Assembly: GCA_937926105.1 (NCBI GenBank)
Contig: CALANS010000117.1
Span: 1 to 64,000 of the forward strand
DNA from: an uncultured Actinomycetes bacterium
GTDB lineage: Bacteria > Actinomycetota > Actinomycetes > Mycobacteriales > Nakamurellaceae
DNA: 64,000 nt
Direction: 5' to 3'
Position numbers and translations under genes: made by a program. Under the pieces are notes generated by a model, which saw nothing but the letters and a program-made list of their open reading frames with translations, ran no database searches and was not told the origin of the DNA. Shown piece by piece: positions 1 through 9,183 of this stretch (position 1 is the first letter of the stretch; the number at the start of each line of letters is the position of its first letter).

Positions 1-139
1 GACCTGACGCTTCGCGCCGACGGTCCTGCCTCACTACGGCCTCACTCACGGTGCCGAATGGTTCGTTCGGCGCTCCGTTCACCGGACCTGACGCTTCGCG
101 CCGACGGTCCTGCCTCACTACGGCCTCACTCACGGTGCC
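1..139. repeat. 55-bp GC-rich direct repeat, two copies (family A)
   Basis: Two identical 55-base copies lie at 1-55 and 85-139, separated by 29 bases; the first may continue beyond the window. The core reads GCCTCACTACGGCCTCACTC. The second copy runs into the 3' end of the S8 protease gene and provides its last residues and stop codon. A related core, with G in place of A at the variable positions, occurs inside the DUF58 gene near 45190-45210, and a looser relative flanks pup at 3651-3794. Confidence 0.9.
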
Positions 140-1712
140 CTCCGGCGCGCTCGGGTCGTCGTCCGGACGAATCCAGCAACGACGACAGCAGGCCCCGACG
201 CGACTGATTGTCGACCGCACCGCCCGCTTGCACCAGAGCTGCCAAATACCGGCCGGCCAGCGCGGGCGCGGCGAAGGAGGTGCCGCTCCACACGGCGAAG
301 CCTCCGGAGAACCATTCGGGTGCCAGGGTGGCCCGATTGGCGAACGCCGTCGAGTCCACATCGACCCGCGGCTGCACGGCACCGCGCAGCGACACCGGCG
401 CCGTGCTCACCACGTTCGCGCCCGGCGCCTGCGCCGTCACCCATTCCCCATCGTTGGAAAACAGCGCCACCGTTCCGTCCGGGTTGAGCGCCCGTACCGA
501 GGCCAGCGCGCCATCCGCGAACGGCGGCGTCACCGCGAGCGCGGCCGGGTAGCTGGGGCGATCGGTAGCACCGTTGCCCGCCGCACAGAACGTTGTCACT
601 CCCCGGTCAGCCAGCGCCCGCAGCACCAACGACAGACCGGAGGTGTACGCCACATCGCCGTCGGTCTCGCTGTAGTAGCCCAGCGACAGCACCAGCGCAT
701 CGGCCCAACCGGGCTCCTCCGTCTGCCGGGTCAGCAGCGCCGACAACGTATCGGTCAGCACATGTTCGGGCACCACACCGTCGGCGTTCATCACCCGCAG
801 CCCGCTGATCGTCGCCGCGGGGCAGGCCTGCCGAATCAGGCCCGCGATAAACGTGCCGTGCCCGGCATGGGTGGGCATGGCGCCGGTCAGCGGATCGGGG
901 TCGCCGCCTGCCGCCTCCGGATCGGTGGCGATCACCGCGGGATCGGTGACGTCCATGCCGATGATCGTGCCGTCTGCGGTCTGCGCCCAGCGCTCGGTCC
1001 GCCCGGCGAACCACGGATGCTCCCCGATCCCGCTGTCCAGCACGACGACGCGGGGGCCGACGGTACCGGTCGGCACGGCGGGGACGGGCAACACCAGCGA
1101 CACCGGGTTCCGGCCCCCGGTGCCCGGTACGGCGTAGGAGTCGACTCCGCTGCCGAGACCTGCTACGAACGGCAGCCCGGCCACGAACGGGAGCCCCGCC
1201 ACGAACGGCAACCCCGCCACGAACGGATTCCCGGTGATGGCCGGCGCACTCACCATCACGTGATCGAGCCCGACCGCCGAGGCGAGCAGGCCGTCACCGG
1301 AGGCCCGGGCCCGTTGCACCAGATCCCACGGGTCCACGGGCGGACCGACCGCGATGGTCTGCGGCCCGATCGGCAGGTCGAAGATCACCGGATGTCCGGC
1401 ATCGGCCCGCTGCCGTCGTGATCGCGCCCTGGCGTGGTGCTGCTGGTCGTCCGACTCCTCGCGCAGCGGATGCGGCCCGATCCGCCGGCATCCCACCTCC
1501 CTGGCGAGGGCCTCGACGGCCCGCACCACGCGTTCCGCGGATTCCAGATCCGGCGTGCCGATCAGAACCCGGTCGCCGAGGTAGGCGGTCGCACGCGGCA
1601 CGGCGCCGTCCGGTCCGCGGACCGCTGTCTGCGGGTCGAGCACACGAATGTCCAGGTTCCGCAGCTCGTCGGGGGTCGCAGTGGGTCGCCCGGTGGGTCC
1701 TGCTGCGGACAC
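126..1712 (-). CDS. S8 family (subtilisin-like) serine protease
   Basis: A 528-residue protein with the complete subtilase triad: Asp226 in VVVLDSGIG, His285 in HAGHGT and Ser479 in SGTSFAAPALAG, with the oxyanion Asn380 in AAGN. There is no signal peptide or membrane segment, so it is probably cytoplasmic. Residues about 1-160 are an N-terminal region I do not recognise. Residues about 163-186 hold four copies of a FVAGLP-type hexapeptide from an 18-bp tandem DNA repeat. The GTG start has GGAGGA four bases upstream. It lies 128 bp downstream of prcA on the same strand, where pafA often sits in other actinobacteria, which suggests but does not prove a link to proteolysis by the proteasome. 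The last four residues and the stop come from the family A repeat. Confidence 0.9.
   Translation of the reverse strand: MSAAGPTGRPTATPDELRNLDIRVLDPQTAVRGPDGAVPRATAYLGDRVLIGTPDLESAERVVRAVEALAREVGCRRIGPHPLREESDDQQHHARARSRRQRADAGHPVIFDLPIGPQTIAVGPPVDPWDLVQRARASGDGLLASAVGLDHVMVSAPAITGNPFVAGLPFVAGLPFVAGLPFVAGLGSGVDSYAVPGTGGRNPVSLVLPVPAVPTGTVGPRVVVLDSGIGEHPWFAGRTERWAQTADGTIIGMDVTDPAVIATDPEAAGGDPDPLTGAMPTHAGHGTFIAGLIRQACPAATISGLRVMNADGVVPEHVLTDTLSALLTRQTEEPGWADALVLSLGYYSETDGDVAYTSGLSLVLRALADRGVTTFCAAGNGATDRPSYPAALAVTPPFADGALASVRALNPDGTVALFSNDGEWVTAQAPGANVVSTAPVSLRGAVQPRVDVDSTAFANRATLAPEWFSGGFAVWSGTSFAAPALAGRYLAALVQAGGAVDNQSRRGLLSSLLDSSGRRPERAGGHRE
1164..1235 (-). repeat. 18-bp tandem repeat inside the S8 protease gene
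   Basis: Four consecutive 18-base units at 1164-1181, 1182-1199, 1200-1217 and 1218-1235, differing at a few positions, encode repeated FVAGLP-type hexapeptides. They lie between the N-terminal region and the protease domain, so copy-number change would alter linker length without shifting frame. Confidence 0.9.
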
Positions 1713-1840
1713 GCTGTCCTCCGATGGGCCGGGGCGGGACCCGGCGGATCGGCCCGGTCGACACCCGGGTGTCCCGCTACACCCGGCTGACCTTCAGGAG
1801 CGGTGCGTGACTCGGTCTGATACCGCCGAGCGGTGACGTT

Positions 1841-2731
1841 CTACTGGGGACCTTCGCGGTCGTCCGCGTCGGCGGCGGTATCCGCATCCGGACCCGCGTC
1901 GTCATCGGCACCTTCCGGTCCCGAGCCGTCGGTGCCAGGTCCCTCGCCGTCGGCCGCCGGCCCCGGCGCATCGCCGCCGTCCGTCGCGCCGTGGGCGGTC
2001 GGCGCACCCACCGTGCCGGTGCCCAGCGCCCCGGCGACCTCGTCGTCGCCAAGCCGGCGGAACGTTCGGCCGGCTCGGAAGCGCTCCAGCACCGCGACTT
2101 CCAGCTGTTCCGGTCCCAGGTCGCGCGGTGCGCCCTCGCCGGCCGCGCCCAGCGCGACGACCGCCGCGCGCAGCGCCGCCGCCAGGTCCCACCCGGCCGA
2201 GAACGACTGCTCCAGTGATGCCGTCACCGGGTCTGTCACGCCGCCCATCACCACGAATCGCGGCTCGTCGACGATGGAGCCGTCGTAGGAGATGCGGTAC
2301 AGCTGGTCGCCGGCACCGTTCGTGGTTCCCGAGCCGTCACCGTTCCGGGCCACTTCCGCCACGCAGAGCTCCACCTCGAAGGGCTTCTGATGCTCGGAGA
2401 AGATCGACCCGAGGGTCTGCGCGTAGGCGTTGGCCAGCCAGCGTCCCGTCACGTCCCGCCGGTCGTAGGAGTAGCCGCGCACATCGGCCAGCCGGATCCC
2501 CGCGGTGCGCAGGTTCTCGAACTCGTTGTACCGACCGACCGCGGCGAAGCCGATGCGGTCGTAGATCTCCGAGACCTTGTGCAGCGTGCGCCAGTTGTTC
2601 TCCGCCACGAACAGCACGCCGTCGGAGTAGGTGGTGACGACGACGCTGCGACCCCGGCCGATTCCCTTGCGGGCGTAGTCGGACCGGTCCCGCATGAACT
2701 GTTCGGGCGAGGCGTAGATCGGCATCGTCAC
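1841..2731 (-). CDS. prcA: 20S proteasome alpha subunit PrcA
   Basis: A 296-residue alpha-type proteasome subunit that would form the outer rings of the 20S core and gate substrate entry. The N-terminus reads [11 protein letters not shown] followed by [11 protein letters not shown], and the family block [20 protein letters not shown] is present. The C-terminus is a long acidic Gly/Asp-rich tail of about 60 residues, longer than I remember for M. tuberculosis PrcA. I chose GTG at 2731 because AAGGAG sits about nine bases upstream, while the ATG two codons further in is fifteen bases from it. prcB ends 70 bp upstream on the same strand, and the two products assemble together. Confidence 0.95.
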   Translation of the reverse strand: MTMPIYASPEQFMRDRSDYARKGIGRGRSVVVTTYSDGVLFVAENNWRTLHKVSEIYDRIGFAAVGRYNEFENLRTAGIRLADVRGYSYDRRDVTGRWLANAYAQTLGSIFSEHQKPFEVELCVAEVARNGDGSGTTNGAGDQLYRISYDGSIVDEPRFVVMGGVTDPVTASLEQSFSAGWDLAAALRAAVVALGAAGEGAPRDLGPEQLEVAVLERFRAGRTFRRLGDDEVAGALGTGTVGAPTAHGATDGGDAPGPAADGEGPGTDGSGPEGADDDAGPDADTAADADDREGPQ

Positions 2732-2801
2732 CGGTGGGGTCTCCTTCGTCCTGCGGCTGGAGGTCGTGGTCGGGTGCGGCGGCGCGGGCCAGGCTGCTGT
2801 A

Positions 2802-3629
2802 TCAGCCGCCGGGGCGGACCCGCCGGTCCGCCACGACGCGTTCGGCAACCTCACCCACCGCATCGTCGGACAGCCGCACCGCTCCGTCGGCATCCGCAAC
2901 CACCACGACGGGATAGATCTTGCGGGTCAGGTCCGGGCCACCGGTGGCGGTGTCGTCGTCGGCGGCGTCGTACAGCGCCTCGACCGCGGCCCGCACCGCC
3001 GCAGGGGCGTCCGCAGCCGGGTCATAGCGCTTCTTCAGCGCCGACTTGGCAAACAGCGCGCCGGACCCCACGGCATGGAACTGCCGCTCCTCGAACCGCC
3101 CGCCGGTGATGTCGTAGGAGAAGATCCGCCCCGGCGCGGTGTCGGCGCGATCCAGGTCGTACCCGGCGAAGATCGGCAGCACCGCCAGCCCCTGCATCGC
3201 GGCGCCCAGGTTGCCGCGGATCATCGACGAGAGCCGGTTGGCCTTGCCGTCCAGCGACAACCGGACGCCCTCGATCTTCTCGTAGTGTTCCAGCTCGAGC
3301 TGGAACAGCCGCACCAGTTCGACGGCGATGCCGGCCGTCCCGGCGATGCCCACCATGGAGTGCGCATCGGTGACGAAGACCTTCTCGATGTCCCGCTGCG
3401 CGATCAGGTTCCCCATCGTGGCGCGCCGGTCGCCGGCCATCAGCACGCCGCCCGCGAAGGTCAGGGCGACGATCGTGGTGCCGTGCGGCAGGTCGGGCAG
3501 GGTGCCGGCGCCGGCGGCCGCCGGGAGCAGGCGCGGCTCGGCGGTCGCCAAGAACTCGGTGAACGAGCCGGTACCGGGGGTCAGATAGGCAGCGGGCACC
3601 GCAGACGCGGGCCAGACAGAGGACGCCAT
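2802..3629 (-). CDS. prcB: 20S proteasome beta subunit PrcB
   Basis: A 275-residue catalytic subunit. The first 50 residues are a propeptide ending in HG, and processing would expose Thr51 ([10 protein letters not shown]) as the N-terminal nucleophile. The core also shows [15 protein letters not shown] and the [10 protein letters not shown] block typical of beta subunits. It degrades pupylated proteins in the lumen of the 20S core. It is followed by prcA and preceded by pup, 164 bp upstream. That gap holds the family B direct repeats, which is longer than the tight pup-prcB spacing I would expect. Only a weak AAGGG ribosome site is visible. Confidence 0.96.
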   Translation of the reverse strand: MASSVWPASAVPAAYLTPGTGSFTEFLATAEPRLLPAAAGAGTLPDLPHGTTIVALTFAGGVLMAGDRRATMGNLIAQRDIEKVFVTDAHSMVGIAGTAGIAVELVRLFQLELEHYEKIEGVRLSLDGKANRLSSMIRGNLGAAMQGLAVLPIFAGYDLDRADTAPGRIFSYDITGGRFEERQFHAVGSGALFAKSALKKRYDPAADAPAAVRAAVEALYDAADDDTATGGPDLTRKIYPVVVVADADGAVRLSDDAVGEVAERVVADRRVRPGG

Positions 3630-3650
3630 ATCGGCTTACCGTGCCCTTCG

Positions 3651-3794
3651 TTCATTGCGGCCTCGCAGCGCGGGCCTGCGCTCCGCGCGACGGCCCTGCG
3701 CCGCTTCGCCTGCGTTCCGCGCCCACGGTTCACTGCGGCCTCGCAGCGCGGGCCTGCGCTCCGCGCGACGGCCCTGCGCCGCTTCGCCTGCGTT
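3651..3794. repeat. 66-bp GC-rich direct repeat, two copies (family B)
   Basis: Copies at 3651-3716 and 3729-3794 differ at one base (T versus C at the fifth position) and are separated by 12 bases. The second copy ends on the first base of the complement of the pup stop codon. The motif CACTGCGGCCTCGC resembles the core of family A (CACTACGGCCTCAC), and both families carry a CGCGNCGACGG-like stretch. These repeats fill almost the entire pup-prcB intergenic space. Confidence 0.9.
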
Positions 3795-3985
3795 CACTGC
3801 CCGCCCTTCTGCACGTAGGCCCGCACGAAGTCCTCCGCGTTGGACTCCAGCACGTCGTCGATCTCGTCCAGGATGTCGTCGGTCTCGGTCGCCAGCTTCT
3901 CCCGGCGCTCCTGGCCGGCGCCGTCGGTTCCGGCCGTCTCGTCCTCGTCACCGCCGCCGTGGCGGGTGGTCCGCTCCTGTGCCAT
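3794..3985 (-). CDS. pup: Prokaryotic ubiquitin-like protein Pup
   Basis: A 63-residue acidic, helix-prone protein ending in VQKGGQ. The C-terminal Gln must be deamidated to Glu by Dop before the ligase PafA can attach Pup to substrate lysines. Residues about 25-52 (REKLATETDDILDEIDDVLE) are the conserved helical segment recognised by the proteasomal ATPase. An AGAGG site lies eight bases before the ATG. dop lies 76 bp upstream. The stop codon overlaps the end of the family B repeat. No PafA or Mpa/ARC gene is found in the window. Confidence 0.97.
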   Translation of the reverse strand: MAQERTTRHGGGDEDETAGTDGAGQERREKLATETDDILDEIDDVLESNAEDFVRAYVQKGGQ

Positions 3986-4061
3986 GCGTGATCCTCTCGC
4001 CGAAACTCCGATCCGCTTTCGAGGGCGTCCGGTGTCTGCCTCGACTTTACCCAGGTGGCCG

Positions 4062-5615
4062 TCAGTGCCTGGTGAGCGCGTCCACCAGTTCGGTGGCGTC
4101 GGCCACGCTGTCCAGCAACGCGCCGACGTGCTCCTTGGTGCCCCGGGTCGGCTCCAGCGTCGGGATGCGAACCAGGGACTCCCGGCCGACGTCGAAGATC
4201 ACCGAATCCCAGGACGCCGCGGCCAGCTGATCGGCGTACTGTCGCACACAGCGGCCGCGGAAGTAGGCGCGGGTGTCCTCCGGCGGCTCCGTCACCGCCT
4301 GTCGCACCGCATCCTCGGTCACCAGGCGCCGCATCGACCCGCGAGACACCAGCCGGTTGTACAGGCCCTTGTCCAGCCGGACATCGGAGTACTGCAGGTC
4401 CACCAGTGCCAGCCGGGGCGCCGCCCATCCGAGCCCGTCCCGGGCCCGGAACCCTTCCAGCAGACGCAGTTTCGCCGGCCAATCCAGCCGGTCCGCCAGC
4501 TCCATCGGGTCGCGCTCCAGCGTGTCCAGCACCTCGATCCACTGGCGCAGGACGTCGGTGGTGTCGGCGTCCACGTCGTCGCCGAACCGGTCGGCAATGT
4601 AGGCGGCGGCGGCCTCGGCGTAGGCGCGCTGGATGTCGATCCCTCGCCACGCCCGCCCGTCGGCCAGCGTCACCGTGGTGGCCAGCGACGGGTCGTGCGA
4701 GATCTCATGCACCGCGGCGACCGGATGCGCCAGCTGCGCGGCAGGCAGCGGCCAGCCCTGCTCGATCATGGACAGCACCAGCGCCGTGGTGCCCACCTTG
4801 AGATAGATGGACAACTCGGCCAGGTTCGCGTCCCCGATGATCACGTGCAATCGGCGGTAACGCTCTGCATCTGAGTGCGGCTCGTCCCGGGTGTTGATGA
4901 TTCCGCGTTTCAGGGTGGTCTCCAGGCCCACCTCGACCTCGATGTAGTCCGAGCGCTGCGCCAGCTGGAAGCCCGGGGTCTGGCCGGACGGGCCGATGCC
5001 CACCCGGCCGGAGCCGGTGATCACCTGGCGGGAGGCGAAAAACGGGATCAGCCCGGCGATCAGCGCCGGGAACGGGGTCTCGCGCAGGCACAGGTAGTTC
5101 TCGTGGGTGCCGTAGGAGGCGCCCTTGCCGTCGACGTTGTTCTTGTACAGCTGCAGGGGTTTGGCGCCGGGGACGGAGCCGGCCAGCCGGGCGGCCTGCT
5201 CCATCACCCGCTCGCCGGCCTTGTCGTAGCGCACCGCATCCAGCGGATTCGTGACTTCCGGCCCGGAGAACTCCGGGTGCGCGTGGTCGACGTACAGCCG
5301 GGCACCGTCGGTCAGGATGACGTTGGCGGCCCCGATGTCGTCCACGTCCGGTTCGACCGCCGGGCCGAACAGGCTGGACAGGTCGTAACCCCGGGCGTCG
5401 CGCAGCGGTGACTCCACCTCGTAGTCCCAGCGGGCACGCCGGGCGCGGGGAGCGGCGACCGACGCCGCGTAGGCCAGCACGGCCTGGGTGGAGGTGACGA
5501 CGGGGTTCGCGGACGGGTCGCCCGGGACCGAGATGCCGTACTCCACCTCGGTGCCCATGATGCGCCGCGCCGTGGCGCCCAGCCCACCCTGTTCGATGCG
5601 CGTCGGCCTGCTCAC
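4062..5615 (-). CDS. dop: Pup deamidase/depupylase Dop
   Basis: A 517-residue member of the Dop/PafA carboxylate-amine ligase fold. The N-terminal GTEVEYGIS motif carries the conserved catalytic/metal glutamate, followed by [15 protein letters not shown] and the [14 protein letters not shown] block expected of Dop. Dop converts the Gln of Pup-GGQ to Glu and also removes Pup from proteins. The position immediately upstream of pup is the standard one for dop rather than pafA. The GTG at 5615 lacks a clear ribosome site; an ATG at 5558, directly before GTEVEYG, is an alternative start. Upstream genes (TetR and exporter) are unrelated, so mpa is not adjacent here. Confidence 0.95.
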   Translation of the reverse strand: MSRPTRIEQGGLGATARRIMGTEVEYGISVPGDPSANPVVTSTQAVLAYAASVAAPRARRARWDYEVESPLRDARGYDLSSLFGPAVEPDVDDIGAANVILTDGARLYVDHAHPEFSGPEVTNPLDAVRYDKAGERVMEQAARLAGSVPGAKPLQLYKNNVDGKGASYGTHENYLCLRETPFPALIAGLIPFFASRQVITGSGRVGIGPSGQTPGFQLAQRSDYIEVEVGLETTLKRGIINTRDEPHSDAERYRRLHVIIGDANLAELSIYLKVGTTALVLSMIEQGWPLPAAQLAHPVAAVHEISHDPSLATTVTLADGRAWRGIDIQRAYAEAAAAYIADRFGDDVDADTTDVLRQWIEVLDTLERDPMELADRLDWPAKLRLLEGFRARDGLGWAAPRLALVDLQYSDVRLDKGLYNRLVSRGSMRRLVTEDAVRQAVTEPPEDTRAYFRGRCVRQYADQLAAASWDSVIFDVGRESLVRIPTLEPTRGTKEHVGALLDSVADATELVDALTRH

Positions 5616-5682
5616 CCGGTCGAATCTAGCCGGGCGCGGACGGGACGATCACCAGCACTCCCCCCGGCCGCCGAACGGTACG

Positions 5683-6501
5683 TCAGGATGCGGGGCCCGG
5701 GCGGGCACCAGAGGACTCGCTGCTCCTGGCGTCGATGAGGACCTGTACACCGTCCAAGATGCGCTCGAGGCCGAACCGGAACTGGTCGATATCGAATGCC
5801 GGACGCTCGCCGTCGGCCGGCTCGTCGAGCTCGCCGGACCACGCCGCACGGTGCAGCGCCGGATAGGTCCGCTGATCCACGACATCTCGCAGCACGGCCG
5901 CGTAGTCCGCATACGGGGCATCGGTGCGTGACCGCGCCTCCTCGTATTGCATCCGGGCCTCGCTCAGTGCATAGGCGCTGATCAGTCCGACGACGCCCAT
6001 CTTCTCGGCCTCGGACAGCCCGCTGTCCGATAGCGCCTGCAGCGCCTGCTCCACCCACGCCAGCGAGGCCGGGCCGGCGGGTGGTCGGGACATCGGCATC
6101 TGCAGGATCCAGGTGCGCCGGCAGACACCGACGAACTGGACCTGCGCCCAATTGCCCAGCCACTCCCGCCATCCCTTGCCGGTGACCGTGGGCAGGCCGA
6201 GCGCGCTGGCGTTCCACATCATCGCCAGCAGCTCGTCCTTGGAGTCCACATAGCGGTACAGGGCCATGGTGGTGAAGCCGAGTTCGGCGGCGACCCGTTT
6301 CATGGACACCGCGTCCAGGCCCTCGGCGTCGGCGACCCGGATCGCCGCGTCCACGATCGCGTCCACGGACAGGCCCGGCTTTGGCCCGGTGCGGCCGCGC
6401 TCCCGCCGGCCCCAGAGCAGATCCAGCCCTGGCGGCAGCGCCGGGCCGTCCGTCGGCTCGGCCGCGGGCGTGTCGGAGGACGTCGTCACCGGTTGTCGCA
6501 C
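5683..6501 (-). CDS. TetR-family transcriptional regulator
   Basis: A 272-residue regulator with an N-terminal helix-turn-helix at about residues 45-90 (VDAAIRVADAEGLDAVSMKRVAAELGFTTMALYRYVDSK, quoted here in part) and a long ligand-binding C-terminal region of the TetR_C type. It is transcribed divergently from the exporter at 6620, which it probably represses. The GTG start is preceded by AAGGAGG. An imperfect palindrome overlapping the exporter promoter is the likely binding site. The ligand cannot be read from sequence. Confidence 0.9.
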   Translation of the reverse strand: MRQPVTTSSDTPAAEPTDGPALPPGLDLLWGRRERGRTGPKPGLSVDAIVDAAIRVADAEGLDAVSMKRVAAELGFTTMALYRYVDSKDELLAMMWNASALGLPTVTGKGWREWLGNWAQVQFVGVCRRTWILQMPMSRPPAGPASLAWVEQALQALSDSGLSEAEKMGVVGLISAYALSEARMQYEEARSRTDAPYADYAAVLRDVVDQRTYPALHRAAWSGELDEPADGERPAFDIDQFRFGLERILDGVQVLIDARSSESSGARPGPAS

Positions 6502-6529
6502 TCCCTCCTTGTACTGGTCCGCCCGGCGT

Positions 6530-6576
6530 TTGACAAATTAGTGTACGTCGCATACTGTTCTGCGTACGTTATACAC
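6530..6576 (+). promoter_or_regulatory. Exporter promoter with overlapping putative TetR operator
   Basis: TTGACA at 6530-6535, a 17-base spacer and TACTGT at 6553-6558 form a sigma-70-type promoter directed at the exporter. From 6541 to 6576 the sequence is symmetric but imperfect, with outer ends GTGTA and TACAC and inner ACGT/CGCA and TGCG/ACGT elements. It covers the spacer and the -10, as expected of a repressor site for the divergent TetR protein. Confidence 0.75.
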
Positions 6577-6619
6577 AGATAGCCGATGCACGTCGGCCCG
6601 GGTGCTTGAAGGAGATCCC

Positions 6620-8164
6620 ATGACCATCACCGCCCCATCCGGCCGGCGCGCCGGCCGCCGGGAATGGACGGCTCTGGCCGTACTGGCCCTGCCGCTGCTG
6701 CTCGTCTCGATGGACGTGTCAGTGCTGTACTTCGCGGTTCCGTTCATCAGCACGGACCTCGACCCCACCGCCGCCGAGCAGCTGTGGATCTTCGACATCT
6801 ACGGGTTCGTGCTGGCCGGGCTGTTGCTCACCATGGGCTCACTCGGCGACCGGATCGGCCGGCGACGGCTGCTACTGATCGGAGCCGTCGGGTTCAGCGC
6901 CGCCTCGCTGCTGGCGGCGTATTCCTCCAGCGCCACCATGCTGATCGCCGCGCGTGCCATCCTGGGCATCGCGGGGGCCACCCTGATGCCGTCCACGCTG
7001 GCGCTGCTGCGCTCGATGTTCACCGATGACGCGCAGCGCGCCAAGGCCATCGCGATCTGGACCGGCGTGATGACCGGCGGCATCGCGCTAGGCCCGGTGC
7101 TCTCCGGCATGCTGTTGGAGCACTTCTGGTGGGGCTCGGTGTTCCTGATCAACATCCCGGCCATGGCGCTGCTGTTGATCCTCGGGCCGGTGCTGGTGCC
7201 GGAGTTTCGGCCGGTGCGGCGCGGGCGGTTCGACCTGGTCAGTTCGGCGTTGTCGCTGGCGACCGTGCTGCCGGTGATCTACGGCATCAAGGAGTGGGCC
7301 GCGGCGGGATTCTCGCCGTGGTACCCGCTGCTGATCGTCGCGGGCGCCGCGCTGGGGCTGGTCTTCGTGGCGCGCCAGCGTCGGCGGGGCGACGCCGCCA
7401 TGCTCGATCTGGCCCTGCTCGCCCGACCCGGCTTCGGTGGATCGGTCGGTGCGAACCTGATGGCGACCTTCGGCGTGGTGGGCAATGCGGTATTCGTGAC
7501 GCAGTTCCTGCAATCGGTGCTGGGCTACCCACCGCTGGCGGCGGCGCTGTGGAGCGTGCTGCCCTCCGTGGCGATCGCCGGCATCGCGCCACTGGTGCCC
7601 GTCCTGGCGGCGAGATTCGGCCGTGCCCGGGTGATGAGCGCCGGATTCCTGGTGGCGGCAGCCGGTTTCGCGGTGCTGGCGCTGATGGCGCAGCGGGCGA
7701 CGCTGGTGCCGGCGCTGATCGGTGCCAGCGTGCTGGCCATGGGATTGGTCGCGGTGATGACCCTGGTGACCGACCTCGCGCTCGGGCTGGTGCGCCCGGA
7801 GCGGGCGGGCGCTGCATCGGCGGTGCTGGAGACCGGCAGTGAGTTCGGCGGCGCACTCGGCATCGCGCTGCTGGGCAGCATCGGCGCCGCGGTGTACACG
7901 CACCGGATGGTGCCGGCCCTCCCGGCGGGGTTGCCGGATGCTGCGCGAGAGGCCGCCGGCCAGACCCTGGGCGGTGCCCTGGCGGTCGCCGGCCGGCTGA
8001 CCGAGAGCGCCGGTTCGACCCTGGTCGACGCGGCGCGCGAGGCGTTCACCGCCGGCATGACGGTGGCCTCCTGGGCGGGTGCGGCCTTGATGGGCGCGGC
8101 GGCCGTCGCGTGCTGGCTGACCCTGCGCGGCGCGCGGCCGATCACCCCCGCATCGGCCGCATGA
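6620..8164 (+). CDS. MFS drug/proton antiporter, DHA2 (14-TMS) type
   Basis: A 514-residue integral membrane protein rich in hydrophobic helices, consistent with the 14-helix DHA2 group. The early block LALPLLLVSMDVSVLYFAVP and motif A (GSLGDRIGRRRLLLIG) are typical of this group of multidrug or antibiotic exporters. A GAAGGAGA ribosome site five bases from the ATG at 6620 sets the start; an in-frame GTG at 6602 has none. It is divergent from the TetR gene, the classic regulator/efflux arrangement. The substrate is unknown. Confidence 0.92.
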   Translation: MTITAPSGRRAGRREWTALAVLALPLLLVSMDVSVLYFAVPFISTDLDPTAAEQLWIFDIYGFVLAGLLLTMGSLGDRIGRRRLLLIGAVGFSAASLLAAYSSSATMLIAARAILGIAGATLMPSTLALLRSMFTDDAQRAKAIAIWTGVMTGGIALGPVLSGMLLEHFWWGSVFLINIPAMALLLILGPVLVPEFRPVRRGRFDLVSSALSLATVLPVIYGIKEWAAAGFSPWYPLLIVAGAALGLVFVARQRRRGDAAMLDLALLARPGFGGSVGANLMATFGVVGNAVFVTQFLQSVLGYPPLAAALWSVLPSVAIAGIAPLVPVLAARFGRARVMSAGFLVAAAGFAVLALMAQRATLVPALIGASVLAMGLVAVMTLVTDLALGLVRPERAGAASAVLETGSEFGGALGIALLGSIGAAVYTHRMVPALPAGLPDAAREAAGQTLGGALAVAGRLTESAGSTLVDAAREAFTAGMTVASWAGAALMGAAAVACWLTLRGARPITPASAA

Positions 8165-8180
8165 TCGACGCCGCCCTATC

Positions 8181-8202
8181 GCGGCCCGCCGCCCCGGGCC
8201 GC
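8181..8202. terminator. Hairpin between convergent genes
   Basis: GCGGCCC at 8181-8187 pairs with GGGCCGC at 8196-8202 over an eight-base loop. It lies between the convergent exporter and sulfotransferase stops. There is no T-tract, so it is only a plausible bidirectional terminator. Confidence 0.45.
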
Positions 8203-8250
8203 CACACCAATAGGCCACACGGGTGTCGGTGGTACCTCACCCGAGGCACC

Positions 8251-9078
8251 TCAGACCGCGGCGATGCCCGCTACGTACCGGGAGATCCGCTCGGGATCCA
8301 GCTGCGGCCGCGGGTCCAGGTCCCAGTCCTGGTACTCCGGCCAGGGCAGCGCCTGTTCCAGCAGCGGTCGCAGCAGCTGCACGTCCTGCGTGGTGAAGAA
8401 GCTGCGCCAGTTCCCGGCCCGGCCACTGCGCCGCGTGTAGCCGAACTTGCCGAGGTCGACCTCGGCGGTGGGGGCCGCCAGCGGCACCCCCAGGTAGTCA
8501 GCCAGCCCCTCGGTGCGGTCGGCGACCAGGTCGGCGTAGGTGACGACGTGCCGGTCTCGTTGCACCCCGCGATGGATGTAGTCCTCGAATGCACGCTTGC
8601 CCTCGACATCGATCAGCCTGGACCACAGGTCGATACCGTAGAGCGATTCGAAGGTCCGGGCCAGGCTGTACAGCGAGACGCCGGCCGGGTCGCGCTCCTT
8701 GGCCTGCAGCGCCTGCACCCACCGCTGGGTGATCTCGGCGCGCGGCTCCGGCGTCAGCCTCATGTCCCGCGCGACCTTCGCGTGATACAGCAACTTGGAG
8801 ACCATCTCGTCCCGGAAATCACGGGAGATGAAGACCACCTTGTCGATCGGGAAATCGAACTCGGCGTGCACGATCGCGTCCAGGTGCCGCCAGCGCCCGG
8901 CAAAGTGCTCCCAGAGGATCTTGATGGCCTCGTTCCCGGTGCGGGTGCGGCTGCGCGCCCCGAAGCCCAGCACGGACTTGGGCTCCATGACCAACTCGCA
9001 CGGCTGCAGGGACTGCCGGATCAGCGACACCAGTGCGGTAGTACCTGTTTTCGCCTTGCCGACCACCAGCACGCGCAT
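8251..9078 (-). CDS. Sulfotransferase-family protein
   Basis: A 275-residue protein with the PAPS-binding P-loop-like motif KAKTGTTAL at residues 8-16, a downstream FISRDFRDEMVSKLLYH segment matching the 3'-phosphate-binding region, and a late RSGRAGNWRSFF segment typical of sulfotransferases. It would transfer sulfate from PAPS to an unknown acceptor. It appears to be a single-gene unit between convergent and same-strand neighbours. The 105-bp gap upstream separates it from the epimerase-like gene. A less likely alternative is another P-loop kinase-like enzyme. Confidence 0.8.
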   Translation of the reverse strand: MRVLVVGKAKTGTTALVSLIRQSLQPCELVMEPKSVLGFGARSRTRTGNEAIKILWEHFAGRWRHLDAIVHAEFDFPIDKVVFISRDFRDEMVSKLLYHAKVARDMRLTPEPRAEITQRWVQALQAKERDPAGVSLYSLARTFESLYGIDLWSRLIDVEGKRAFEDYIHRGVQRDRHVVTYADLVADRTEGLADYLGVPLAAPTAEVDLGKFGYTRRSGRAGNWRSFFTTQDVQLLRPLLEQALPWPEYQDWDLDPRPQLDPERISRYVAGIAAV

Positions 9079-9183
9079 GACCGCTCCCTGCCGACGCCGC
9101 CGACCGTCGGCTCGCCTCCGCGCCGGACCCTAGCAAAGCCGACCCTCTCGGGTCACCACGCGATCCGTGCCTGGCCGAGATGG

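Noticed and set aside
1164..1235. CRISPR array
   Set aside because: Units are contiguous 18-bp coding repeats without spacers; no cas genes are present.
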